From Saccoglossus kowalevskii (taxonomy: Eukaryota > Hemichordata > Enteropneusta > Harrimaniidae): a stretch of DNA of 64,000 nucleotides. Position 1 is the stretch's first letter; each line of letters opens with the position of its first letter. The stretch lies in NCBI RefSeq assembly GCF_000003605.2, contig NW_003149272.1, positions 50,976 through 114,975 on the forward strand, read 5' to 3'. A model generated the notes under the pieces. The model was given only the letters and a program-made list of their open reading frames with translations, was not told the origin of the DNA and made no database searches. This document shows, piece after piece, positions 51,367 through 64,000 of this stretch. The position numbers and the translations under genes were made by a program.

Positions 51367-51952
51367 TAGTGTAGTATAGTGTAGTGTAGTGTAGTGTAGT
51401 GTAGTGTAGTGTAGTGCAGTGTAGTGTAGTGTAGTGCAGTGCAGTGCAGTGCAGTGCAGTGTAGTGTAGTGTAGTGTAGTGTAGTGTAGTGTAGTCTAGT
51501 CTAGTCTAGTCTAGTCTAGTCTAGTCTAGTCTAGTCTAGTCTAGTCTAGTCCAGTCTAGTCTAGTGTATCGCAGTGTATCGTAGTGTGTCGTTAGTCTAG
51601 TCTAGTCCAGTCTAGTCTAGTATATCGTAGTGTATCGTTAATCTAGTCTAGTGTATCGTAGTGTATCGTTAGTCCAGTGTATCGTAGTGTATCGTTAGTC
51701 TAGTCTAGTCTAGTGTATCGTTAGTCTAGTCTAGTGCATCGCAGTGTATCGTAGTGTGTCGTTAGTCTAGTCTAGTCCAGTCTAGTGTATCGTAGTGTAT
51801 CGTTAGTCTAGTGTATCGTAGTGTATCGTTAGTCTAGTCTAATCTAGTCTAGTCTAGTGTATCGCAGTGTATCGTAGTGTGTCGTTAGTCTAGCCTAGCC
51901 TAGTCTAATCTAGTCTAGTGTATCGTACTGTATCGTTACGGTAGTGCAGTGT
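51367..51952 (+). repeat. Pentanucleotide satellite with higher-order structure
   Basis: A GTAGT block with GCAGT variants (51367-51491) changes to a CTAGT block (51492-51565) and then to a mixed array of GTATC, GTAGT, GTTAG and CTAGT pentamers that repeat together as longer units (to 51952). Nearly all changes keep the 5-base register. Confidence 0.95.
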
Positions 51953-52050
51953 TGGAGACAGCTGAAATATTGGCCGGACTTCAGTTTTAACTACATCTGT
52001 CTAAACGACTCGAGAACACAGATTACACAAATAAGTGGGGTAATTAATAA

Positions 52051-52064
52051 CCGGCGATCGCCGG
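52051..52064. other. Perfect 14-bp palindrome CCGGCGATCGCCGG
   Basis: A GC-only perfect palindrome apart from the central AT, embedded in AT-rich sequence. Possible protein-binding dyad. Confidence 0.4.
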
Positions 52065-54589
52065 CAGAGAGCGGAGATTACATACAATCCCACTGGATCA
52101 CACATTGCGTGCACACATAAATTACAGGCTAATATTGTCGGTCTTGTCATGGTGCTCTCGGCAATGAGACGATGTTTTGATAAATTAATAGATTGGTACT
52201 GTGCAAATTCCTGTGTCTCTGCGTCACCATGTTGAATCCGACAACGTAGCAACTGTTGCTACATCCGGGGTAATCAGCACATGACGACTTTATTGCGCGT
52301 AGTGGAGCGGCTAACATCATGATAACGGCCGACTGTTTATGAACAATGCGTTGAATTGAAAAATTGAGATCGATTTACAATTTAAGTTGTAGTTGGACAA
52401 ATTGTTAAAGTGACCCCTATACTGAACTATCGGTATCACTCATTGTGCGATGTTATTAAAATCGGGGTTTTCAGGTTTTCAACTCAAAATGTCACTTCAT
52501 CGTTTGGTGCTCGCGTAACGTGTCGTAACTATTTGTACGGAACTGAAACCTACATCTATTCTCATGACGCTCTTACTTCCTACTCTGTGTTACGTCGTCT
52601 TACGTAATTTCAAGCCCCCACCCCTCGGAAAATGTGATCCTTTTATCAACTGCCAATAAAACGTACGCCCGTCACATTCTGTAATTATCGGGGCGATGGA
52701 CGACACTTAACACAACACCTATTCCTAACCCGCAATAACAGCTAATTTGCCCTTACAACAAGTAACCTTTCTTATTTGTAATCGGGGTTTAAACGTGAAT
52801 CTAAAGATCGCCTGAATGATGCGGAGGCAGAGCAAATCCCCTAATTACACATCGGAAGGTGGTTGGTTTACATCGAGGTTATAACTTAATACATCATTGC
52901 TTAATGACATGTTGAAATCACAATACATTAAAAACCATACGGTAAAATTGGCTTTTAATAAGAGATGCAATGTACTTCACGTGTGTTGTCAGGGGCAACC
53001 GTAAAAGCCCACCGAGTGATGGAGTAAGCAGAGACAAGAGAGCACTTCTTGTTCATTGTATTTGAGCTTTTCAAACATTTTAAGCTCTTAGCAGAAAGTT
53101 CCAGCTGTTTGTGATCGGATTGCGATTCTTTATTTTTTGTATTTGGTGACACGGCATCGAGGAAGGATGACAACCTTTCTAGAGAGGCCGCGGGTGTCTC
53201 ACCCGAGCTTCTCCGCGGTAACAGACAACAAAAAAACAGTTTTTACCCACACTGTGACCAGTTTGTCAGTAATAATCCCAACACAAAAAAATAGAGTGTG
53301 CGAAATTTCGTGTTTATTCACACATAACAACAGGTTTGCAGGGACTATTTTTTTTATAGAAGCGTTTTCGTGTGCACACGGAAATGACTATGAATGTTTC
53401 CGCTTAACAGCACGGCCGCGTTTTTTTTCCACGAATTTGCCGACATTTCACTCAAAGTAAAATACACTCCCGCCCACAGGACAGATGGAAATGAAAGTTG
53501 CAGTATCCGTTTAAACATTAATCACGGCTAAAATTAATAAATATATCTATTAAACGGTTCCTGCGCCAACAATATGGACGGGAAAATTCCCGTTTTTGAT
53601 TTCATGATAAAATAGTTGTGTTGATATTAATTTTGTCATGGAGGGCGGATTTAATTAGTTTTTTTTATCAGAATGGGGTCGTAATTTATCATTGTACACC
53701 TCGTTACAGAATGGACATGCATTGATTCGTCACCTCCACTCCTACTACACACAAACCCACCCAGCCACCCCTGTCCCTTCCACGATACACATTGCAAGCA
53801 TTTTTCAAAATTCCAACTAGTAATTGTGGTGTAATAAAATAACGAAAACATAACAACTGCTACACAAAGCGCAGTTGATGTGCGCAGTCGAAATTACTGG
53901 TATCGTCAAACCCAAGCAACAGTAATATGGGATCGGATTCATTAAAAAACAGCGCGGTTGTTATGCAAAGAACCGTGGGTGATTTATTACTCTCCATAAC
54001 GTTGTCCATTTCTCATTATAAATATAATAATGACAAAACCACGAGTTGTAATAATAATATTGTGTGTGTACTAGCTTTCCTCCAATTAATTGCGATGCGC
54101 AGCCGACGACTCGACAACCTAATCAATTAAGACAGTTTTTAATAATAACATAATTTGGAAAGTTATTAGTGTTTTCATGAGCGGCTCGACTCATGTGCAG
54201 TTTGTGTCATCTACCGTAAATACAGTCGCTGTATTAATTTTATGTTTCCAGTGTATTTATTAAAAAGCAATTAATTGTATTGTGGAGTAAACAAACAACA
54301 AACACTCGACGTACTCATTCAATCGCTGATTTGATTGGTCAGATGGAATAATATGAGCTGATTCTTGAATGGCTATCCCAGAGTACAGTGCTAAATTCCT
54401 GTAACAAAACCGTCATGTACTGCTTTGTACCGGATACGCCCGTAGTCGTCTATCAGTCAATGGCTTCATACATTTTGGGGGAAACAAGTTTTCTAACACG
54501 AATTATTGAATGAAGAGAGGATTAGATATTTAGCCGTAATCACGAAAATGAGTTTTTCTACTTTTGGAGTATTTTGAATTAAAGACTGA

Positions 54590-54920
54590 CGTACCAGTAA
54601 CAGATGCAAATCAGCTATAACTTTTATGTTACGTATCAGTAACTGTTAAGTTACATTCTTTAATTGTTACGTTGGTTACAGTAACATTTTTTTACTTGTC
54701 TGTAACTATATATGTTAGTATGTGTCTGTAAATATCATGTTACGTTCCTGAAACGGTTATGTTACATGTCAGGGAACTGTTATGTTACGGGTCTGTAACT
54801 GTTATGTTACGTTCTAGTAACTGTTCTGATATGTATCAGTAACTATTTTATTACGTGCCAGTGAGTATCACAATACGTTCCAATAATTATTATATTACGT
54901 GTCAGTAAGTGTTATGTATC
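54590..54920 (+). repeat. 22-bp minisatellite with internal dyad, about 15 units
   Basis: Units of the form AACTGTTATGTTACGTNTCAGT repeat at 22 bases; the six from about 54775 onward are the clearest. Each carries GTTAC and GTAAC arms that can pair. Outer units are more diverged. Confidence 0.85.
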
Positions 54921-56033
54921 ACCGCAGCATGCCAGAGAAGACGATCCGAGATTAAAAATCTTCTTCTGATGCGATTTTTGATTTAATGATTTATTTTTAT
55001 TTTTTAATACCATCGCGACGTCACGTTTCAAATTCAATCATCCATATACACGCATGTATTCGGAAAAAGTCCCAGCTTTCTATGAAAAAGCCACAAGTGT
55101 TTGATCTCCCTACTATGTTGACAGTGGTTCCAACGTCCAAATTGCTGCACGTCGTACACCAATGCCCGCACTGTTCTAACTCATTCTGATTTCTACAAAG
55201 CGGTACAGTACTATAGTTTTGCATGATTTGTTCAATAGAGGAGAGCGTGGAGTAGCCTTGGGCTCGATTATAATGACGATTGTGAAAACTTATTGACATT
55301 TCTGGATAGGTTTGTCAGTAGACGCTTTTTCCAACCAACCAAAAAGATGAATTCGTACTTTTATTCAATATCTTCGCAATTCCCCACTAATGAACGCTGT
55401 GTCACTTTACCGTTACGAACCCTGTGTTGGTTTAGGCTTTTGCAAGATATGCACAATTTACAATTAATGCCAAGAACCGGCGACGAAAGCAAACAGTGCC
55501 CCCGGGGTACACCCGTCAAAATATAGGCTTTTCATTACAATTAATTTGGATATGTATTTGCCTTGCTCCTTGGCCAATGTATGCCGGCGATGGTGGTCAT
55601 AGAATTGAAAACTGGGATCCCAATTTACAGAGAAATAGGCGTCTACGTCTGAAATATAATAGTTTCCGTACTTTGGTATTAAAATCTTGTCAGTCACGTT
55701 TTCAATGAACTATTATCATTTGCATTGCCAACCTTCTTCTCTCCCTTTCTCCCTCTCATCTTCCCACCTTTTTTAAAAATATTCGAACTTGCAAAATTCT
55801 TAGGTGAAATCAAGTAAGAAGTAAAAGAACGTTTTTGTTATAAATAAATATAGAAAATTTGCAAAATAACACTTCTTGCCGAAGGGTCTTTTATTTGTGA
55901 AACAGCAGTCTGAGCTGTGATTCCAACAGACCGTGTTTTGATTAGGTTGGACATGCGAGATTTCCACAAAATTACTCTAAAATTATCGATCAATTTAGTT
56001 ATGGAAAATGGAGATGAGATACAACAATGACGC

Positions 56034-56441
56034 ATGGATAGTAATGACACCTTTACACAGATAATAGCTGTCAAATTACGGGGCTCTCACGAAGGAGATG
56101 TAACCTTTGTCGTTTACACAGTGTACGTAATTATGGGCCGCTCTTCTCACCTAATATGCCGTAATTGCCATGCGTGTAGAAAACCTTGCGATTATTTAAA
56201 AAATATAGACATAATTTGGGACGGATTTTGTACACGTCGCTCCACCGCTGTAATCACAAGGCAGCACCCCGAGGATGTGTATTGTCGGCAGAAAATGTAC
56301 CCTTTGTGCACAAACCATATCACACCAAGACTGGGAAGAGCAAATCGCGTGTTTCCAGTAAATATTTTCCCGGGCACCGGCAGTAATTATTGTTGCCATG
56401 GTAATTGTTTGATGACATTTCCAGAGCTTTTGTTGACATAG
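56034..56441 (+). CDS. Hypothetical 135-residue ORF, Cys-containing (doubtful)
   Basis: This is the longest ATG frame outside LMO4. It has clustered Cys/His (residues about 62-73, CRNCHACRKPC; further CxxxxxxxC and CCHGNC later), but the spacing fits no zinc-finger family I know. The opposite strand is also open in places, and no poly(A) signal or splice site supports it. The relatively balanced base composition of 56.0-56.8 kb may reflect a conserved noncoding element instead. Confidence 0.12.
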   Translation: MDSNDTFTQIIAVKLRGSHEGDVTFVVYTVYVIMGRSSHLICRNCHACRKPCDYLKNIDIIWDGFCTRRSTAVITRQHPEDVYCRQKMYPLCTNHITPRLGRANRVFPVNIFPGTGSNYCCHGNCLMTFPELLLT

Positions 56442-56923
56442 AAATTACAGGTTGTTACGCTCGTCGCATCCTTGTACATTACCAACCAATTTCCCGAGTT
56501 ATCTGGTATAATACAATATCTGCAGAGAGAGAGAGATGGGGCGAACAATATGCACACGTCATGGTGGCACGGCGCGATTTGTCGAATTTTCGACGTCATC
56601 ATGTGATTCGAAAACTATGTATGGTCGTAACTTCAAACCAATGAACGACTTTCCAGTTACGTCCAACATGTTCCATTCGATATAGAAACACGATGCCGCG
56701 GAACTGGTGACTCCCACGTGCTAAAAGTCTCTTTTCCCATGAACGGGATTCGATAATTGGTTCTATGTGCACGAACGTGATGTCGTCAATCAAACTGGAA
56801 TTATCACATTTTCCGATCCGTCACGAATCTTCTAATTTTTATCGACTGTAACGAGGCAGTATGTTATCTACGTAGTATGGTGAAATACATAGTTTTTTTT
56901 ATTTATATATTCGTGTAAAGCAT

Positions 56924-57069
<146 letters not shown>

Positions 57070-57215
57070 TTCATTGTGGTTTGTTACCAAAATACATTGA
57101 AGTTTTGTAACAGGCATCTTGCACAGGATGATTTATATGCAAATAATTTGAGCGGGAGATGATCGTAAATGTGCCACATTTTTTACATCCTATCAGAAGC
57201 TGAACTCAAATTACC

Positions 57216-57233
57216 CGCATTGCATTATGGGAA
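57216..57233 (-). promoter_or_regulatory. Staf/ZNF143-like site (one mismatch)
   Basis: On the minus strand it reads TTCCCATAATGCAATGCG. Confidence 0.3.
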
Positions 57234-57822
57234 CCTATTAATATTGCGTATTCTTCAATAAAGACATTAAAATGGCAAGTTACACACGCGGAAACCCAGA
57301 ACACAAATGTATTTAGTTTAAGATAGAAGAAACGTCAGCTGCATGACGTCATCTCCTGATATTGACATTGAAAACGATATCTTTTAACAGCTGCTAAGTG
57401 GTTTTATTGTCCAATCAAGCATCAGCTGGGTGGTTCGAAACTGATTATCGACGTGCAGTGATTACCTCTAAATTTGACTAGCGCAGAACGGTGAGAATTG
57501 ATCATCTACCCGCCAATTTTAGCTTGCCGAAATTAAGTATCTTACTTCGAAAATGTATGTTCACAATAATATATTCTGGCTGGCGCTGTTGCTGTAGAGC
57601 CTGACCAAACCCCCATTAGGGATGCTTTTGCGGTCGATAGTGAAAACGGATATTGTCTCAATGAGTGAACGGTTTGAGCACTGATTGCAATAATGGGGCT
57701 TTTTCACAATAAACACCGTGATTTTATGATAGCATCTTGGTTATTCATCAACATCACAGCGGTGGCAGCCGATACTGCGCAAGTTTTAATTTTCCCGCTC
57801 GCAAAACAATGCGGGCGAATTT

Positions 57823-57890
57823 TTAAAGCGCCGTAATCGTCGCGTCGTGTTTGACGTGGGTCTCGTACGAATTATACAACACACGCGTAT
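57823..57890 (+). mobile_element. TTAA-family transposon, one end
   Basis: TTAAAGCGCCGTAATCGTCG begins at a TTAA and continues with GACGTGGGTCTCGTACGAAT, aligning with the ends at 35354 and 28528. The other end may have been lost into the ATA repeat that starts at 57957. Confidence 0.5.
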
Positions 57891-57956
57891 AAAATATATA
57901 ATTAATTCTGATGCATATAATTCTGATGACGTGGGCTGAAAAATCTATCAAATTAA

Positions 57957-58062
<106 letters not shown>

Positions 58063-58404
58063 TATACAAATCTACTTTTAGGAATAACATAAAATTGCTG
58101 ACAATTTATCAATGACTGGCAATTTGAGACAGATTACCGAAGTGGCGATTCAAAGTTTGGAGATAGCTAGTCGGTTAATGAGTACAAAAAAACAGTATTT
58201 ACACAAAAGCTAGCTGCAAACAGGCGTTTGAAATGAATTACAAGAAAAGTACATTTAGCTTTACAAAAAACGAAACGATGTTATTTATATTCGATCCAGT
58301 TGCTTTTTGTGAGTGGAAAATGTCTTCCGAGTGTGGTTTTGTGTTGATGAAATCGGAGGCCATTATGTCTAATGAAAAAAAAACGAGTACTTTTCAACTA
58401 TGGG

Positions 58405-58424
58405 TGTGTGTGTGTGTGTGTGTG
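58405..58424 (+). repeat. TG dinucleotide repeat
   Basis: About nine to ten TG units. Confidence 0.9.
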
Positions 58425-61360
58425 GTTATTTAACTTTAATAAAGGCTATGACAATAGAACTGTACTCATGGTAATAACAACTAATGTCGCTATATCCAAA
58501 TCAATAAGGTCTTTCAGAACTAAGTGACTGACATTTATTTTCAAATAACGCGAGATCTCACGTGCATCACGGACAACTACACAATTAACCGAAAGGGGGC
58601 GATGTTAATACAAACTTTATACAAATTGGGATTTATATCATGTATAAATAAAATAAAAACAGACTTCAGTCTGAATACAGTGAATTTCTGACTTGTAGGA
58701 AGTGACGTTCATTTTAATCAATTCATGTGTCGGTAGAGCTGAAACAACGATTGGGAAAAATTAAATCGAGAAAATTGGAAACCTTAAAGTTTAAAATTAC
58801 TTTCTGTTATATTTAAAAGAAGACTGTCGATGTATGATTGCTTCTTTTATGTAAGCTAGCCCGAGAATTAGTGATGACGTCATGCTGTATAACTTACTTC
58901 GACGTTCGCCATGTCACGTGCCTCTGATGATTTGCGTGATGGGACTAACCGCTATAAATAATTCGAATTAATCCTCGCTGGATTTTTTTTGCTTCAAAGA
59001 CAAGCGCACTCATTCACAGTAGCAATAGATTTTAATTTTGTTTCTTAACTTTTTCAGTTGTATTTTATCATGGGTTATATTGATTATACATGCAAACTCG
59101 TAAAAGTTTCGTGTTTTTTTTTCGTATGTCATTATTTCCAAAGTTCGTGATCGGCTGAGCAACCCACGTCAGTTGACAGTGTGGCTGCTTTTTTTGAGAA
59201 TAGAATGGAAAAGTGCAGAGTAACCAGATCGAACAACAATTACCGGTAGATCTGTGTATTTTTTTTTATTTGAAACAAGACCTGTCGTTGGTGGAGCGAT
59301 ATCCGGTTCACGCATGCGCAGATTGACTTTCTTAATACAAAAATCGCATCACCGCATCGTTTTTTAAAATAGCTTTGAGCTTCTGGACCATATAGACAGA
59401 TTTTGTTTTGTTTATTTGGGAGGGGGGCTTAACTCTCCTAGATAGCTAATAACGAACATTCGTTCATCACGTGACATTCCTAGCAGTTGTTCACAATGTC
59501 TCGGAAAATGTAGTGGAATTCGACCCTCTGAAAATTGCGAGAATTTCACCAACCGCAAAAAGGCTTCTCACGCTGACAGATTTCTCCCGGTGTCAGATCG
59601 ATATCAATATCCAGACAGAAACTGTCATGCAGCATCGAGACATTTAAACAAATCATAATTGCACCATGATGTTATCAATTTCATGATTTCAATCGATTAA
59701 TTTTGTGAAATAGATATATCTATATATATATTGACATTTTAGGGAGTCGATCTCCGCTGGAAAATAAGTGACATTAAAACTAACATAAAATAGCGCGCAT
59801 TCTCCAAGTGCTAATACGTTTAGAAAGTTGAGATTTCAGCAATCATTTGAGGATAATCCTCGTTCAGGAACAAATATTCTAATACTGTGGTAAGTGCCAG
59901 CTGTTTGGTGTAGGTTTAACAAAGAAAACAGCGGCGCAAATACAAATCCCTCGTACCATTATCCCGATTTGTTCATCCATTATTTTTATTGGGACGCCGA
60001 CCCGTTCTTCAAAGCGTGGATGAAAAGGGGGTCGAGTGTCGGCAACAGCTATCAATTACAATTAGAGTGTACTATACCGTGGAAAAACCGAGATATACAA
60101 ACACAATCAACTTCCAGCACCGGTGGAGGGCTAAAGAGCGTGAAATATGCAAGGGTTGGTCCCTAGACCTAAAACAAATTACACCAACGTTAATGGTGGT
60201 CTGATATTAATACTTGCCAACAAACGTAAGACATAGGGGTCGTCTCAAAATAATCCACAAATCACCCGGACTGAAGTAAAAAAATATTCTGATAACATTA
60301 ATTATAGGATGCGTAAAGATTTATTATTAAATCGGAATATGTATCATTTAAATATTATATATCAAAATAGCCCGTTTAAGGGAACGTTCAACTATATAGT
60401 GACCGCGTGGCACCTTACACATGTGTGCATTTATGTGTTATCAACCAATCAGGCCCGAACCGACCTGCGTTTTTGTAAAAAAAAATAGAACGATTTTTTT
60501 CCTGGTACATTCCAATAAAAAAAATTATCACAGTCACATAAACACAGTTGTCATCTTTTAACCGAATGGGCAAAGTACGATGCGTCATTGTTCAGGGTCG
60601 ACCATTTGTAATCATGGGGGTGGCCGGAAAATCTTTTTTTTCAATCTGAAAGCTAGACACAGAGAGAAAACATCCATGCAAAGTGTTGCAAGGGAAAAAT
60701 GCTGGCACATTGACGAAAAATAAAAATGCACAGATAAGAAAAAAATGTCACACTCTGTTACCCCAAACCCCACTATTTCAAATGTTTGACACCTGATGGC
60801 TGTGTTCATTGTCTTAACGGCGAACGAGGATGTAATTAGAACCCTCTAAGACGGTCCGCGGGGACTAGATTGATGGCGGTAGGTGTCTGCTGACTAACAC
60901 TAGCTGTGTATCTCTGGCTACCAAATGCTACTTTTTTTCTTTAATAAATTATCACCGTCATCAGAGAGAACTCGCGAGTCTATATCTAAACATGGCACTT
61001 TCCGTCACTTGCAATGTATTGTCTCTAAGTACTTCTAGATCTTATCCGTGTGTTTCCTCCTTTTTATCTTCCATTCAATTTTAACTACAATGTGTGAGAT
61101 TGCATTTGTTATCTTAGTTGCCGCCTTTTTTGACAAATTGCTATGATGTAAGTACTTTTTCAGATGGGATACCTTTCTATTCTTTTTTTTTTTAATCAGA
61201 TTTGATAGAAAAGTAATCATTCAAAGGAGTAGTTTCTGACAAATAACAGAAACAAACGATTCTTAGATAATTTTCTGTAAAAAAATAAATAATTCGTTCT
61301 GCTAGATATGAGAATCAAAATGAAAGAAAACAGTCTGAAGACGATATACGTGGTAAATGA

Positions 61361-61552
61361 ATGTGTTACAGTCGTCGTGAACCAAAAATTGTGTATTTGA
61401 AGGACGAACACACCCGTGACGACGAAAACGAATTTATGTATGACGACGAGTATCCACCATACCCCCTTTCCCTCTCTAACTTCACATACGCGTTGTACCC
61501 GTGGCATGGGACCCATATTGAACACGGCGTGGACGCGGATGAACGCGGGTAA
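61361..61552 (+). CDS. Unrecognised 63-residue ORF or terminal exon
   Basis: The frame reads MCYSRREPKIVYLKDEHTRD and on through an acidic DDENEF...YDDEYPPYP segment to HGVDADERG and a TAA. Composition looks coding: GAC/GAA/CAC/ACC/GTG codons rich in G/C third positions, standing out from AT-rich flanks. A stop lies directly before the ATG. A possible acceptor (TGTTACAG ending at 61371) lacks a good pyrimidine tract. AATAAA at 61591-61596, 39 bases past the stop, would suit a last exon. I recognise no family. It may be a terminal exon of a gene whose other exons I cannot see, a small protein gene, or chance. Confidence 0.3.
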   Translation: MCYSRREPKIVYLKDEHTRDDENEFMYDDEYPPYPLSLSNFTYALYPWHGTHIEHGVDADERG

Positions 61553-61590
61553 AACATATTACACATCCCACACACCATTAAGCGCCATCA

Positions 61591-61596
61591 AATAAA
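61591..61596 (+). terminator. AATAAA hexamer after the 61361 ORF
   Basis: Canonical poly(A) signal 39 bases downstream of the TAA at 61550-61552. It is meaningful only if the ORF is real. Confidence 0.25.
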
Positions 61597-61599
61597 TTC

Positions 61600-64000
61600 A
61601 AAAGGAAGGCAAATGGCGTAATGGATATAATGACATAGCGTTAAACCATGGTTCAGTGGCGGTCGTTTTAAATTGAAAAAAAAAATTAAATTGATTTACA
61701 ATTGAGGCTAATAATTAAAAAAACCGGTTCATTTACCCACATCGGACAATTTTGTGTTAAACGTCTATCAATATTGTTATACTAGGGCTCTGATCTATTG
61801 GAGGAAGAGAGTAACTGTGAAAATTTCTTCGGAAGATGACGGAATCATGGTATCGATTACAATGATTCTTCATGGGCGTCGGCCAGAGAGACAACGCCTA
61901 TATAGATTGCACGACTACCATAGAGCGTATCAAATCTAGTATGTCAAACGTGGTCAAGTTTAGTTTTTCACAAGTGCTTTGTAATTAAGTTCCATGACAA
62001 GGCACATCGCATTATAATGTGTTATATTTTGTTTCTTGGAAAGTGTGTTCCGAGAATAAATCAAAATGAAATAAAACACATAAACTGACATTTTATTTAC
62101 TATGTTCATAGTCCTTTGTCTAAACTTCGTAAAGCATGTTACAATCAACCCTATGGTCTTCTGTCGCCGTCTGAAGCGGAAATCACAATAATTGTATTAT
62201 CGGAAGTCTCAACATATTCACCATAAACAATTACATATTTTAGGTACGTACCTTTTAAAACGACATTATTGCAATTATGGAGTAATTATGGAGTAATTCG
62301 TACTAGACATTCTATTTTCGGAATTATTTTAAAACGTCACAAAGTGCTTCGTCGAAATCAATAAATTTAAACTCGTAAAAAAGAATCTTTGATTTTGAAC
62401 GAACCATTTTAATACTGCGTTAGGTGGTGTCGTACAATTTCCCATTAGCGAGAAGGAATTGACAAGATTTAATTGTCACTTCCTATAACCAAAATTAATG
62501 TTACCTTTATCAATTCTGATAAAACCTTATCCCATGACAATTTTTTTGTTTCAAATCATCAATGACATGCATGTTTAGTCTTAACATTTAATATATTATA
62601 TAATTGCTGAAATATTCAAAATCTCTATTACTGATAATTTCTGTCCATTTCTATTGACAACATTAAAATTATTTTGATCACGGCGAATGATATTTTAAAA
62701 TTGGTATTTGGTTCAATAACCTACTATTTGCACATTAAATGGCTGTCTCAGAATCAATAAGACACTGTACTGTATGTACTTTTAATCGAATATCTACTAA
62801 GTTATCAAAATACATTTCGAGGGTTTCTAGTATTTTTTTATTATTTGCTGTTTTGAGTGCGTTTTTTTTCTTCTTGAGTGTCGCCATGTCTCTAACATAA
62901 TGTTGGAGATGGCATTTGGCGTGTATGTAGTCAGCATTATTGTACTCATTAGGCAAGTGATGTCTAATGTTGTTGTTGTTCGATAGGTCAAGTTGTTCAT
63001 AATTCGGAGACGACCCCTTAAATCATGGATACATTTCCGGTGGAATAAAAACAACACGCAAGAACGGATATGGTTGAGAAGTCATAGCAGACAAACGGAT
63101 GTCTTCGATCACATAACAAACTTGTAAAAAAATAAGCATTGTTTAAAAACGCAAAGTAACTTTTACTGTTTCTTTGAACTGATCTGCGACTTTCAAATCA
63201 TCACTTCCCCATTTAGCCGGATGTAAACACAATCATCGTCTAGTACTAGAACTCCGCCACCGCGGTGACCGGTCGTGAACTATACTTTGGCGGGAAGATC
63301 TGGTAGACGATATTGTCGACGAATAGAATGGCAAAGTTGATGGTCATCCGAGTGTTGGATGATATCGCTTCATGATTGATATTAGTTGAAATGTTTACAA
63401 GTCCATTTCCTATGTCTACAAATAAATCCAACAAACCCACTCTATTCTATTAAGTAAAATAAACAAAGGTGGTCTCGTGTTATAACTGACGGGAGACACG
63501 TCAACCATGAGAAGCACTGTATCAACCTACACCTGTAGCTTTTAATAGCGCGCACCCGCCATACTGGGGGAAAAAAAACATGTAACGACCTTCGATTTTT
63601 TGTACGTTAAAAAAATTATATTTTAATTTTTTTTAGCGGAAATCACTTTGTGGTTGTACTAATATTAAACGTTTGTTAGTTTATTTTTATGAACATCGTA
63701 TTTCAGTTTAAATATATAAATGACAATATTCATTGCGTTGCATCTGAAACATAATGAAATATAATAGGATAGAGAAAGATAAAAAAAATCGCTTTTCATC
63801 CCTGTACTTTTATCACAACAACCCGTTCCTAGAAGTTTCTGTTACATCCACGTAAGGGACGCCGTTAACATTGACATTTTCTTTCTTGTTTTATAGATTT
63901 ACTGTATTTTAAATGACGAACAACTACACAAACAAACAGATTTGAGACGGCATTGTTTACATCCGTCTCCGCCATGTTTACATCACAGACGCCCTTTGTC
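61600..64000. other. AT-rich end of the window, no supportable gene
   Basis: Mostly AT-rich sequence with short frames. A frame at 61754-61939 (RVTVKISSEDDGIMVSITMI within it) is mildly protein-like and lies 200 bases past the previous ORF, but has no ATG of its own near the start and no domain I know. Nothing else is recognised. Confidence 0.55.

Overview
The window is animal genomic DNA, with long introns, GT-AG splice sites, abundant micro- and minisatellites, little CpG loss and small degenerate DNA transposons. It holds one gene that can be called with confidence: an LMO4-type LIM-only gene on the + strand. The divergence from vertebrate LMO4 and the repeat character suggest an invertebrate bilaterian, perhaps a marine deuterostome or a lophotrochozoan. 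I cannot name the species from sequence alone.

Layout. Positions 1 to about 11.9 kb are upstream intergenic DNA with no supportable gene. A probable 5' exon ends at a strong GTGAGT donor at 12107. LIM domain 1 is encoded at 12781-13019 and LIM domain 2 at 17847-18084. The last two residues (Val-Cys) and the stop lie at 25005-25013, at the start of a mostly untranslated last exon that may end near a poly(A) signal at 25887. The introns are about 0.7, 4.8 and 6.9 kb. From about 26 kb to the end (about 38 kb) there is no clear gene. This stretch holds tandem repeats, a dispersed family of TTAA-bounded miniature transposons, and many transcription-factor-like motifs. One short coding-looking stretch at 61361-61552, with a poly(A) signal just after it, may be a terminal exon or a small ORF of an unrecognised gene.

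How it fits together. LMO4 proteins have no DNA-binding domain. Their two LIM domains bind LDB1/CLIM and other nuclear partners. Vertebrate LMO4 lies in a regulatory gene desert, and this locus looks similar: one small developmental gene in a large noncoding field. I saw no operon-like system, defence island, CRISPR array, tRNA, rRNA or intact autonomous mobile element. The most notable non-genic items are a seven-unit array of CREB/ATF-like sites (33470-33673), a strong excess of the 8-mer TCACGTGA across the window, recurrent Staf/ZNF143-like 18-mers, the TTAA miniature transposon family, and large compound satellites at 42.8-43.6, 51.4-51.95 and 54.6-54.9 kb. All statements rest on reading the sequence by eye; no alignment or database search was run.
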